From Coniella vitis (Eukaryota; Ascomycota; Sordariomycetes; Diaporthales; Schizoparmaceae): 64,000 bases of DNA. This document shows, piece by piece, positions 11,411 through 22,212 of this stretch; position 1 is the first letter of the stretch; the number at the start of each line of letters is the position of its first letter. The stretch spans positions 3,100,001 through 3,164,000 of the forward strand of contig WUJK01000002.1 of assembly GCA_011317545.1 (NCBI GenBank), written 5' to 3'. The position numbers and the translations under genes are program-made. The notes below the pieces were generated by a model. It was given only the letters and a program-made list of their open reading frames with translations, made no database searches and was not told where the DNA came from.

Positions 11411-12790
11411 CTACCAAGCATTACCGCACCGATAACGGAACTCACGCATCAGCTCCAAGAGGTCCAGGTAGTAGCTTGACTCGTCAGACTTGTGCATTGC
11501 TCGCGTGGCCGCTAGGCTCTGCACGTAGAGAGCACCTCTGTCAGCCCGTTCCTCAGAGCTGCTTCTCTGTTTGTGTGGCCACGATCGTTGCTGCAACGGG
11601 TTGGACCCGGTGGCCTCGGGCTTGTACATGCCGTTATGTTTGCCTTGCACAACCCACCACAGCAAAGCATCCTTCAGCGCGACAATGGCCTTGGTGAGAT
11701 CTTCCAACAAGGTCTTCATCACTTCCACGGTCGCAACCTGTCCATGCAGAACGTTGACGCGATCCGCAAAGTTACCCGGATCTCCTGGAGGACCCAGGCC
11801 CACGATGACGAGAGCGTAGAGAGCGACGGGTCTGCTGACGTCCAAGAGATCGGCCAGATAGCCAACAGTGGCATCGTCCTGCAGTACATTGGAGTTATGC
11901 TTGAGCACGCCAAAGGCCTGGTACGTGATGTTGGAGTCCCAGCATATCTGGCGCACTCCCAAGTCGAAGCCGTTGTCCTTATGAAAGCGGTTTTGCACGG
12001 TTGTGGGAAGTAGTGGCGGGACTGAGGTGCCATGAGTGCACCACTGCATGAGTTTTCTGAGGTCGGCTTCAGTTGCATTGCTGAGCCCTATGGATTTGCA
12101 CTTGTCCTCCATCTGGGCTCGGGACATCGCATGCCAAACCGCCTGGGTTGCGTTCCAGTCGTCCAAGTACATCTCATGCAGCATGAGCTCGTCCAGATAG
12201 CCTTTGGTCGAAGCGTTGGGGTCTTGATCATTGCGGAAGAGTTCTAGAGAGTGGCCAATGGACTCTAGACATTGCGAATCCGGAGTTGTGTCCGGTCCGC
12301 AGGCATAAGCAGCATTCTCTGGATCTTGGTTGTTCATGCCAGTGAAAGTCGTTTGAATCTGCCGGAGCATTGTTAGTGATGGACAAGCTACACATGAAAA
12401 ATAGGCAAGTGAAGGCAGGGGAGGGAGTTCTCAAAAACCGACAGTGAGCTCTGCACGTGTGACGATACCCTCTTGTATGGCACGCTTCACCCCAGCTGCC
12501 ACCAAGTCCTCCCGGTAATGCTTTGGCTGAGCAGCCGTGGCAATCCTTCTGAACCCAGCCTTGATTGCATTGTAGGCGAGATCGGCAGTCTGCTCTTTTT
12601 TCCAGGCGGTCCCGTATACGAGGCTCTTGGCCGCAACGGTTGCGCGGCCGTAGTCGAGCTCTTTGGGAATGTCCTCGCGCCACCCATTATGGCGGTTGGC
12701 TTGAGCATGAGCCGTAGTCTTCTCATTGGTGGGAGCAGGGCTCGAACGAACGCGAGGTTGGCCGGGAGAATCAAAACGGGTACCTTCCAT
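11411..12790 (-). CDS. Diverged aldo/keto reductase-family protein
   Basis: Exons 12790-12443 and 12358-11411 give 431 residues. The fold signature is clear: VYGTAWKKEQTADLAYNAIK, then GFRRIATAAQPKHY (81-92), LHEMY (His177), GLSNATE and PTTVQNRFHKD, so it belongs to the NADP-dependent aldo/keto reductases. Of the usual catalytic tetrad, Tyr92 and His177 are present. The Asp position is Ala84, and the position usually occupied by Lys is Thr120 (IQTTF). The protein is therefore probably not a standard reductase. The C-terminal ~90 residues are polar and outside the barrel. The first 50 residues are also extra and the start is a choice; the frame is open up to 12979. The gene is head-to-head with the dehydrogenase at 14092. 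The donor (ACT|GTCGGT) is non-ideal but keeps frame. Confidence 0.75.
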
Positions 12791-14091
12791 ACTGAAATAC
12801 GAGTGGTGATTATCAAAGATTGTGTATGTGAGTATGTGTGTGCGAGGATAAAAGGAGGTAAAAATCAAAGCCTGACGACGGGGTCGGATTGGAGAAGGTG
12901 TGATTATTTCTGCTGGCTTGCTGATCGCCGCCAGACAAGCTAAGCTTTTTCTATATTTCTTTTGAGCTGAAGAAGGCAAGGGCGGTTTACTTGCTCTTTT
13001 CCTTTTTTCTTTTTTTTCTTTTATTATTTTTGATATTATTTCTCTTTTTCAATATTTTATAAGAATCCATGAATGGCAGCTCTCTAGCGGGCCGACTCCC
13101 ACTTTCTAATCAAACTCTTGATGATTATAACAGGTTGATATTCACTGCAGGAAATACCACTGACTTGGGCAACAATTCACTCGAATACAATATTAGAAGC
13201 AAAGTCGTGATTGCCGACGGCCTGGCATCCGTTTCTGTATCCAAACACTGTGGAAAAGCCACCCCTTCGTGTCTCCTCACAACCTTCTGACGACGACCAC
13301 CGCAATAGTTGTTCAAAATGATATGGATTCCCGAAAAAAGTAACGTCCCAAGGGTCACGGAGAACCTGCACGTGGTATTCCAAGGGCCATCAGAGCAGCA
13401 GCTACTGCTGCCTGGATCTACCACAGTAAGTTGTCTTTCTGCTATTGGCTGTCCGTTCTTAAAGAGCCTGCTTGGTGAGAGACGGCCTATGGGCTGCTTC
13501 CACGCCAAAACCATGTCCCGATCCAATCTCTCTGTTGAATGGAGAAGCCAAAGGCGGTGAGTATAAGCGAACAGCTGTTGGCCATGGAAACCCAAACAGG
13601 TGAGGCTCACCGGCCTCACAAATTACTGTAAATGGAAGATGGAGGTGCTTTTGATATCAATTTCAAAGTACCAATGTACCTCTTTGATATGTACTTCAAG
13701 TACTTGGGTATCTGATGCTCGAGGTACACAGTACCTAGTAGCCAGGTACCTCCGTCCGGGCAAGTACCGAGTACCTGAGCAGAGCCTGGGATGAGTGGGG
13801 TGCTGGTTGCTGATGTAGCCACTCATGGGACAGTTTCACACAAGACGGCAGGTACCCAAGTACACTTGTGCTCCTCTTGTACATACCAAGGAGCTGCCAA
13901 TCGTATTCGATGGCGATGACATCAACCCACAGCAGCTCACCGGCTTCAAGCCACTCCAGCACGACCAACATATGCCAGAAAAGACTCCCGAGCAGTCTTC
14001 AACACCGGCAGCAAAGACGACATCCCTTGAAGCGCGACAACCTACCGTGCAGACTACAAATCTTTGAGCTGCTACCAGTAAATCAAACAAA
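12791..14091. promoter_or_regulatory. Shared divergent promoter of the two oxidoreductases
   Basis: This 1.3-kb gap lies between two oxidoreductase genes transcribed away from each other. It has a T/A-rich stretch at about 12990-13060 next to the minus-strand gene and a GTAC-dense block at 13668-13882 nearer the plus-strand gene. A short frame at 13069-13290 has no recognisable features, and I do not call it. Confidence 0.5.
13668..13882. repeat. GTAC-dense block in divergent promoter
   Basis: I count twelve GTAC tetramers in 215 nt, starting at 13668, 13676, 13691, 13700, 13724, 13731, 13746, 13764, 13771, 13852, 13860 and 13879. Many are extended to GTACC or AGTAC. About one would be expected by chance. 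GTAC is self-complementary, so the block could be an array of palindromic binding sites or a decayed short repeat. Confidence 0.6.
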
Positions 14092-15352
14092 ATGTCTCCC
14101 TATACGCTCAGATGGGGTATCATGGCCACCGGAGGCATTGCAACTAGTCCGTCAAGCCCCTTTTGTCTCTGTCTCTGGGTTTCTGGCTGCCACGGCCGTT
14201 CGCTGTGCCGCCAGCAGCTAATATAGTGTTGCAGCCTTTGCAAAGGACCTTCTCAACGATCCCGGCGCTCGCGATGTCAGCGATGTTGCCCACACCATTG
14301 TTGCCGCCGCTTCGTCCTCGTCCGAGTCGCGCGCCGAGGCGTTTCTCCGCGACCTCGGCGTGCCAGGCTCGCCCAAGGCTTATGGATCCTATGCCGATCT
14401 TGTCGCCGACCCGGATGTGCAAATTGTCTACGTTGCCACGCCGCACTCGCACCACTTCCAGAACGCCATGCTGTGTCTCGAGGCCGGCAAGCACGTCCTG
14501 TGCGAGAAGGCGCTGACTGTCAATGGCTCACAGGCGAGGAAGCTTGTTGCCAAGGCCCAAGAGAAGAATCTCTTTTTCATGGAGGCCGTTTGGACGCGGT
14601 ACTTCCCTTTGAGCATAAAGATCCGCGAGTTGATCACGTCCAAGGAAATTGGCGAGGTGCATCGGGTGTTTGCCGACAACTCGTTTGACAATTCCAAGCC
14701 AGATGGCACTCTCACGTTCCCTGACGACAACCGAATGGTCAATATCAACTTGGCTGGCGGTGCTTTGCTCGATCTTGGCATCTACTCGTTGACCTGGGTC
14801 TTTCAGACCCTCTACCACCTGCAGCCTGAGTCCAAGGAGACGCCCCGAGTAGTTGCCAGCATCAACAAGTACGACCGCACCGGCGCTGACGAGGACACAA
14901 CTGTCATTGTGTCCTTTCCCCAGCGTAAGTTAGTGGGAATCGCAACCACCAGTCTTCGTGCCGCGAGCGATGTGGACAGCAAGGGCACCGCAGGCCCGGC
15001 CATCAGGATTCAGGGAACCAAAGGTGAAATTCAGGTCATGGGGCCGGCATACCGGCCGCAGCAGTATCGAGTCATCAGGAAGGATAGGCCTGGCGATGTA
15101 GAGATTGTGGACTGCCCCATTCCACAGGACGAGGCACGGACTTGGGGACAGGGCATGTTTTGGGAGGCTGACGAGTGTGCGCGGTGCTTGCGCGACGGCA
15201 AGTTGGAAAGTGCAACGCTGCCATGGAATGAATCGGTGGTCATGATGGAAGTCATGGAGGAAGCGCTGCGGCAAGGAGGGATTGAGTACCCCGAGGTGAT
15301 CACGACGGATGTGTATGACCCCAACAGCCCCCTGAACACGGGCAAGGCATGA
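14092..15352 (+). CDS. Gfo/Idh/MocA oxidoreductase (dihydrodiol / D-xylose dehydrogenase type)
   Basis: Exons 14092-14146 and 14235-15352 give 390 residues, with an 88-nt intron that falls inside the Rossmann loop region. The start LRWGIMATGGIAT is the NAD(P)-binding glycine motif. VYVATPHSHHFQNAMLCLEAGKHVLCEKALTVN carries the family's EK(P/A) lysine block, and LDLGIYSLTWVFQTLY is the conserved GIY segment. The overall match is to the fungal trans-1,2-dihydrobenzene-1,2-diol / NADP-dependent D-xylose dehydrogenase group; the natural substrate cannot be told from sequence. It is cytosolic, with no signal peptide. Its divergent neighbour is an aldo/keto reductase-family gene, so shared carbohydrate or carbonyl metabolism and co-regulation are plausible but unproven. 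Confidence 0.9.
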
Positions 15353-16795
15353 AAGAGGAGTATACAGCATAGGATCCAACAACAACGACAACAGTGGTTG
15401 TTACATAGTATAGCGATGGCAACCAAACATGCGTTTGATTGGGCCACCAGCCGCTCATCCCTTGTCCAAGAAGTGTGGCCCAGCTGTCTGTGATGTGACC
15501 AAGATGTGTGGTTCTTTGTGCAGCTCCCGACTATGGAGCGGTCGAGACGTTCGTCTGATGATGTGGTTGGATTCGGCTGGGGAGGAGGCATGCGCTGACC
15601 CTCGCGAAGATGTCTCTGCCAATAAGGGGGACACCGTCTCAAGCTGAGTTTCGACTGATCATCCAACGGCTCGTGCCCACTGTCGTCGCGAACCTGGCCT
15701 GCAGGGACGACAAGCAGCTTGCACAGAGACAGCCTACACTCCAGGGTTAGGGGAGTGGACAAACTTTGAGCATGTCCTGGACCATGCTGAAGTACATAGT
15801 ACCGCTCATGTCCTGTCCGACCACGAACGCTGTCCACTGCGCCAAGAGCCCATGCCCCTGCCCCTACCCCTGCCCCTGTCGCTCTGACCATGATAGTCCC
15901 ACACCCCCCAAAAATCTCAGCATTGGACACCCACGTCAACCGTTGCTCGTGACAATTTGCTGGTTAATTTCAGTGCTTCATCCAGCGCATACCGGCCTGC
16001 CTGTATCACGCCACACAAACGGTCCTTGACAGCGACAAAGAGCGACGCTACAAGGATACAAACAAGCCCTTTGTGTGCTTGTCTCGGAAACTTGCGGGGC
16101 CATCTTCCAACGTCACATTTTGTTGAGCCGCATCCCAGCTCAACGTCCCGCCGTATCTCGCACGACGGCCGCCCAGACGAGTCGATGATTGTATCTGCGG
16201 TGCACAACCCCGACAGCAAGTGCTCGTGGTCGCTCAGAGGGGCCAATCAGCATATCCTCCGCCACCACTCTCCTTCTCGCGACCGGCTGCCTCTTCCGGC
16301 TTCGCCTGCCAGCAGCTTGTCCTGCCGCTGTCCGCCCATTCGCATTTTATATTAGCCTCGCAGGTGCTCGTGCGGCGCGCTCGCTGCTTGGAAGTACAGA
16401 GGTCTTCCGCGCCCCATCGCCTGTCAGACCAGAGGCACCGCTTTCTCAGGTCGCACAGCCTGAGACCGTCTTCCATATTGGCACGTTGACTCTCGTCGCC
16501 CCTCTTAGTATTCCTTTACAAAAAAGATCTGGAACCTGTCGATCGCATTGCACCGCATCCCGTGGCGGTGAACCTTTGGGTGCCCGTTTTCCACTGCTGA
16601 TTGTTGACGCACCTTGTGTGTGTGTGTGTGTGTGCTGAACACGTATACTCTGGCCTCAAGCAACGGCGCGATCTCACCACGCTTGTCTTTGGGGAAGTGG
16701 TGCTGGTGTGCACGTGAGCACTGCAAAAGTGCAGCCCCAGCAGCACAAGGTGCTGTTTCGATCTCTGTTCACCCCATAGAAGAACCGGCACATTC
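15353..16795. other. Intergenic region upstream of trm9
   Basis: No gene seen. Two copies of the TACATAGT octamer lie at 15402-15409 and 15793-15800. A short alternating GT run lies at about 16616-16633. Confidence 0.5.
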
Positions 16796-18157
16796 ATGTC
16801 GAGCACTGAGGCCCAGGTCCCGCGACAGGGTACCACGGCGCCGACACCGGGACGCGCAGGCGAAGGCGAGGCAGCCGACTACGAAGAAACGCACGTACAC
16901 GGTGTCTATGAGGCCATTGCATCCCACTTTAGCGCAACGCGGCACAAGCCATGGCCCTTTGTCACCTCCTTTCTCGCCCGCCAGCCTCCGGGCTCGGTTG
17001 GGCTTGACGTGGGCTGTGGCAACGGCAAGAACATGGGCGTCAACCGCGACGTGCTCATGTTTGGCTGTGACCGTAGCGCCGCGCTCGTTGCATTGGCGAG
17101 GAACATGTGGTGCACTGGCAGCAGCAACCAGAAAAAGGACAAGCATCAAGTCCAGCAAGGTGGGCCACCGCCACCGCCGCCGCCTGCCGTGCTTCGAGGC
17201 GCGGATGCCACCGTGGCAGACAGCCTCGCGCTGCCTTTTCGAGATGGGTGCGCCGATTTTGTCATTTGCATTGCTGTCATTCATCACATGTCAACCAGGG
17301 AGAGGAGGGTTGAAGCGATTCGGCAGCTGCTGCGGTGTATCCGCCGCGGCAAGACGCAGTGGTCTGGTCACGAGAACAACAACAGCAGCAATAGCGGTGG
17401 CGGCCAGGTTCTCGTCTATGTCTGGGCTCTAGAACAAAGCACGAGTCGACGTGGTTGGGATCAGGGCGGCGAACAGGATCTGCTTGTGCCATGGGTCATG
17501 AAAGCACCGCAACCGCCACAAGAGAAGCAGCCGAAAAAGGAAAAGACGAACAAGGCAAACAAGAACAGCAGACAACCCCGCAAACAGATGATGCAGCAGA
17601 AGCAGCAGCAGCAGCAGCAGACGGGCGCGGCGGTGGAGACTGAGGCCAGGGATGACGACCGCAACGACGACGCCACTACCACGACCGCCACGAACGGTGC
17701 CAACGGCGGGAGCCGCATTATGACAAGCGGCGGTGAGAGCAGCGGCAGCAGAGACATGCAAAAGCAGGGGCAAAAAGAGCGGCCAGGCGGGAGCCATGCC
17801 GAGAATGCGGCGCGTGATGGAGACGATGGTGGTTATGAGGCTGACGTTGCTACTGCCATTACTAGCGGTGGAAAAAGTAGTGGTAGCGCCAACACCACCA
17901 ACACCACCAACACCGCAAGAGGAGCAGGAGGGGCGGAAGATGTGCAGGTGGCTCCTGTCATTGCTGCAGGTGCAGTAGTGGATGCAACAGCAGATGCAGC
18001 AGGCGCTTGCACCGTTACTGGCAATGTGCCGCGCGAAGAGGCGGGAAAAGAAAGTCTTTGTGGCGGTGGTGGACTCCCTGCAGAAACAGAAACTGCCGAG
18101 GAGATGGAAAAGAAGCAACAGCAGCAGCAGGGGGCTGATCGGGACAATGGTGAACAA

Positions 18158-18205
<48 letters not shown>

Positions 18206-18397
18206 TGGCAGCAGGAACAGCACCAGCAACAGCTCACCGATACTCACCAGGCCGAGACTCGGGAAAAGGACAAGACTTTCCACAGGTTCTACCACTTGTA
18301 CCGCAAGGGCGAGTTGGAAGAAGATGTCCTTGCTGCCGGTGGGCGAGTTCTCGAAAGCGGCTACGAGCGCGACAATTGGTGGGTCATTGCAGGATGA
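16796..18397 (+). CDS. trm9: Trm9-type tRNA wobble-uridine carboxymethyl methyltransferase with giant insert
   Basis: This is an SAM-dependent methyltransferase. The Trm9/ALKBH8 family completes mcm5U and mcm5s2U at wobble position 34 of certain tRNAs, working with Trm112. It is a single exon of 533 residues. The family start YEETHVHGVYEAIASHFSATRHKPWP is at about 29-54. Motif I GLDVGCGNGKN is at 69-79, LALPFRDGCADFVICIAVIHH at 144-164, and VLVYVWALEQ at 205-214. The conserved C-terminal block FYHLYRKGELEEDV...ERDNWWVIAG closes the protein. Yeast Trm9 is about 279 residues. Here roughly 250 residues of Gln/Lys/Asn/Gly/Ala-rich low-complexity sequence separate the catalytic domain from the C-terminal block, including 17 consecutive Gln. 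A smaller Pro-rich insert sits at 113-132. The frame is unbroken and both ends are conserved, so the insert appears to be translated. Confidence 0.9.
18155..18205 (+). repeat. CAG/CAA tract coding 17 Gln in trm9
   Basis: A near-pure CAG microsatellite with CAA at both ends lies inside the trm9 insert. It is followed by further Gln-rich codons to about 18235. Length polymorphism is expected. Confidence 0.85.
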
Positions 18398-19640
18398 TGT
18401 TGCTTTGTTTCCCGTGCTGTGTTGACCTGTTCAGTCGACCTGCAATCAAATTCTTGGATTCTTCACTCGAGAGCCATGTTGACTGACCGCCTCGCCTGCC
18501 CTCGTCTTGTGCTCTGAACAAACGGAACGTTGATTGCAAATATGCAGATCCGTGACTGGGAACAAGGCTGTTGCGTTCATGTATTGTAATGAATTGGCAT
18601 TGTTTCTCAACTCTCTTTCGGGTGTAGATACCCATTCTCAAATCAACTACGTACCTGTTTGGTGAGTGTATCAAAGTGCATACAATGTATGCTTGGTGAA
18701 AAGTCTGTTGCCGTTTCATGACATGTCACATGTTGAGAATATTCCCTTCCCACCCTTTGGCCGCTTCCGGGGGACTCCCAACCTCAAAAGCCTTTTTCTG
18801 TTGCACCTGTATAGTCATTACCCACAGACACTCAATCACAAAAGGAAAAAACTGGCAAGACATTGATGGGTAAGGGGTGGAATGCGAGTTCTCAAGTACC
18901 CATACCTATACCTATACCCAGCCATCTTTTTTTTCCTTTTTCCTTTTTTCCTTCTCCTTGCTTTGCTTTGCGTTGCGGATCCTGAATGCCGCCATGTATG
19001 TTCTTTGTACACATGGTGGTACTACTGCATTGTACAGTACATAGTATACATTATACGATTCACCTTTTTAGAGTTCTTTTTCTTTCGCTCCTGCCTAGAT
19101 ACCTAACCAAGAGTCGGATCGATCCGATCTACTGATAACCCGAACGGGGCGTTTTCTTCTTCTTCTTTTGCTTATTTTTGCTTTTCCCTGCCTTTTTCTT
19201 TTTTGTTTTTAATCGTTGGCAAAGTATAGGAAGGATATAGGTATGGATCGATTGGCTGAGTTTTTTTTTTCTTTTGTGTGTGTGTGTGTGTGTGTGTGAG
19301 GTGTGTGTTTTATAAGACGAGATTACATATAATACATACAGTGAGTACTATGCTGGGTTAGAGGAAAGAGGGAAAAAGGGGGGGGGGGGGAAGGGCGGCT
19401 AAGAAGCGAACGGTTCTTTCTGCCTTGCTTTTGTTTTTTTCCTTCTTATTTTCTTCCCCCTTTCGCTTTATTATATAAAGTTTGTAACCCAGGGGTAAAA
19501 AAACAAACGTGAACTTTCATCTCTCTCTCTCGAGAAGAAAGAAAGAAGGGGAAGGGCCGCCGCCCGGGGGGGGGGAGTGTAGATGTTGTATAATGTGGGA
19601 ATATCTCAAATTTTCGTTTGTCCCCGAGAAGAAAGAGAAG

Positions 19641-19666
19641 AAAAAAAAAAAAAAAAAAAAAAAAAA
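19641..19666 (+). repeat. A26 homopolymer
   Basis: An uninterrupted run of about 26 A in the convergent gap, preceded by a purine-rich (GAA)-like stretch. Confidence 0.9.
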
Positions 19667-19967
19667 GAAGGCACCAACCCATATATATATATAATGAGTG
19701 AGTGCATTAAGTACTTAGTGCGTACTACTACTATAGTACAATATACAAACAGCCAACTCTTTCACCCCACCCCACGTCCACCGTTCATGCATCCATTATA
19801 CCATTGTACATAGTAGTTCATAGTACGTCTTTCCATCCCACAAACGCTGCACCCAGCACAAGACCAGGAGAAAAGGGAGAAAAAGAAAAACCCCCCCAAA
19901 AAACAACAACCGGGGAGTGGGAAGGACAAAGGGGAAAAAGAAAGGTATAGTATGATTTTGATTCGCT

Positions 19968-19969
<2 letters not shown>

Positions 19970-19998
<29 letters not shown>
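19970..19998 (+). repeat. T29 homopolymer
   Basis: An uninterrupted run of about 29 T. Together with the A26 tract 300 bp upstream it forms a potential long inverted A/T pair. Confidence 0.9.
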
Positions 19999-20284
19999 CG
20001 TTTTCCGTTATGTCGATTTGAACCTTTGTTGATTGATTGATTGATTGTTTATTTTCGCGCAATCTTGGGAAACCAAAAGATGTAGTAGTCTCTTTTTGTT
20101 TCTCACCGCCGCTTTTAGTTGTCTGGGTGGTTGCTTGATAACTTTCGAAAGCGCAAAAATTGGAATCCTTTTGGGGAGTTGGGAAAAGGGTTAAGAAAGA
20201 GTTTAGTAAATCAAGATGGATTAGAATAATGAACCCAAGAACAAAAAAGGTAAAACAAAGGATATATATATACTATGATATTTC

Positions 20285-20304
20285 ATATATATATATATAT
20301 ATAT
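20285..20304. repeat. (AT)n microsatellite
   Basis: About ten AT units within an AT-rich stretch of the convergent gap. Confidence 0.85.
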
Positions 20305-22077
20305 GTCACTGATTGATGATTTCTTCCCCACGCACCTCATTATGCTATAATACTGTTTCTCCAAGACTTTTTGCGTACCTACCTCTCTATCTCTCTATAC
20401 TGGCCTGGCCTACTCATGAACTCTCTTACATGTATGTGTACTCACTCTCTGTCGGAAGGCAGACAAAACAAAGATGGAGAGATACGGATAAGATACCAAT
20501 AATTTTCCTCCGTATTTGAGTTACCTACCTACCTACCTTTTGTAGATAGATAGATGGGTGCCAAGTTTACTTTGCAAAGGCAAAGCATCTTCTTTTTCTT
20601 GTGTGGAAAACAAAACCAAAAAAATAAATAAAACAAAGTCTCTCTCTTTTTTTGCGCCTTCCTGCCCCCCCCCTCGGGGCCCCCCCTTTCGGTTTTCCTT
20701 TCCCCCTCCCCCGGTCCCGGCGCCCCCAACCCAAACGACCAAAATGCTGCCTTGGAAACCCCGTCCGTCCGTCCATCCGTGCGTGCAATTCAGACTCTCA
20801 GAGTGTGAATAGCGGCACAAAAAAAAGAAAACAGTTCCCCAAAAGAATAAACAGAGAAACAGATTGTAGAGAAAACGAGAAAGGAAGCCAAAAAGCCAAA
20901 TGGTGAAAAAAACAAAATAAAAAAAAGCAGCGCTATTAGGCATACCGAAACACCAACCTCTCTCCGAAAGAAAAACGCAAAAAGGAAAAAAGAAAACAAG
21001 AAAGAATAATAAGATAAAAAAGCGCAAAAAAGCCCTATGGCTTGAACCTAGCTCCATATATTGCCCATCCGTTCGTTCTTGAGGGCGCCTTTGTTTTCTT
21101 TCTTCTCCCCCCTTGATGTCTTGGGACTGCGGCAGAATGGCGGGAGGAGAGCACTAAGAAGGACCAAAAAAAAAAAGGCAAGTAAGTACCGAAATTGGAC
21201 ACGCCTCTGGAAAGGATTCCAATCCAAAGCAAAACCCAAACAGTCTTGTTGTGGTAAAACGATACAAGAGAATAAAAACAAAAGACCTCTCTCGTCGTAA
21301 ACATGCAGGTAAGTTCCAAAAGAAAGACCATCCTCCAGTCAGTAAGTATCCTCAGAATCTCGGTCTCTCTTTTTTTTTTTTTTTTTGGATCGTAAACGCA
21401 GACCGTGGGAGAAAGACCCAGATATGGCTCATGTGCGTTCTTTTTATTTTGTGTGTGTTTGTGTGTATGTGTGTTGGGCTTTTTTTTTTCTCTTTTTTTC
21501 TTTTCTTGGGAATCCGTCATCAAAACCAGTCGATCAAGTAGTAACGCCGCGTCCGTGTTATGCCATGCCATATGCCCACTGTATTCCTGTATAGATGCTC
21601 AAGTCCCGTAATGGTTAATGTATTCATATTGAACCGTGAATGAATGGCAACAATGCTCCGTGTAGTGCGGCGACGACGACGCTAAAGTATATCCACAAGA
21701 TTCTGGTCCCCTTTTTTTTTGTGTTGTTGTTGTTTTGAAACAAGCCACCCACCGCCAGCTCACTCGCTCGCTTCCGGCTTGTCTTGACGGTCGTAAATGG
21801 CATATTCAATCCAGTCATTGGTCGTTTTGTCGTAATCTTTTTCGTGTGAAACATCCAGATTCATCATTATAGTAATGCTCTTTTCACCCCAAGTTTTCTT
21901 CCCTTTCTCTTTTCACTCTTAGTTTTCTTCCTCCTCCTTCTTCTTCTTCTCAACACTCACCTTCTAAAGAAACTTCACAAATCATCTCTATTCATCTACC
22001 AAAAGAGAAAAAAAAAAAAAAACACAAGACATAAGGATAGAAGGAGCAGGCAGAGCCCAAAGTAGAGCAAAGCCTAG

Positions 22078-22180
22078 TTAGTGCCTCCGCCTCGTAGCCT
22101 CACGGTCCGAATCGGGACTCGTTCTACCGCGTTTGGAAGAGCAGCCGCTGAGTGTAGCCTCGGCGGTCATGAACCCCAGG

Positions 22181-22212
<32 letters not shown>

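Larger units (their letters stand above)
18398..22077. other. Convergent gene-free gap rich in simple sequence
   Basis: This 3.7-kb gap lies between the 3' ends of trm9 and the Myb gene. It carries an unusual density of simple sequence: (GT)n at about 19275-19298, G13 at 19378-19390, A26 at 19641-19666, T29 at 19970-19998, (AT)n at 20285-20304, (ACCT/CTAC)n near 20520, and many shorter A/T and C runs up to 22020. Octamer copies lie at 19038-19045 and 19807-19814. No credible gene is visible; the open frames are made of homopolymer codons. Confidence 0.7.

Noticed and set aside
20533..21057. 174-codon Phe/Leu-rich frame on minus that looks membrane-like
   Set aside because: It is built from A/T homopolymers of the simple-sequence-rich convergent gap.
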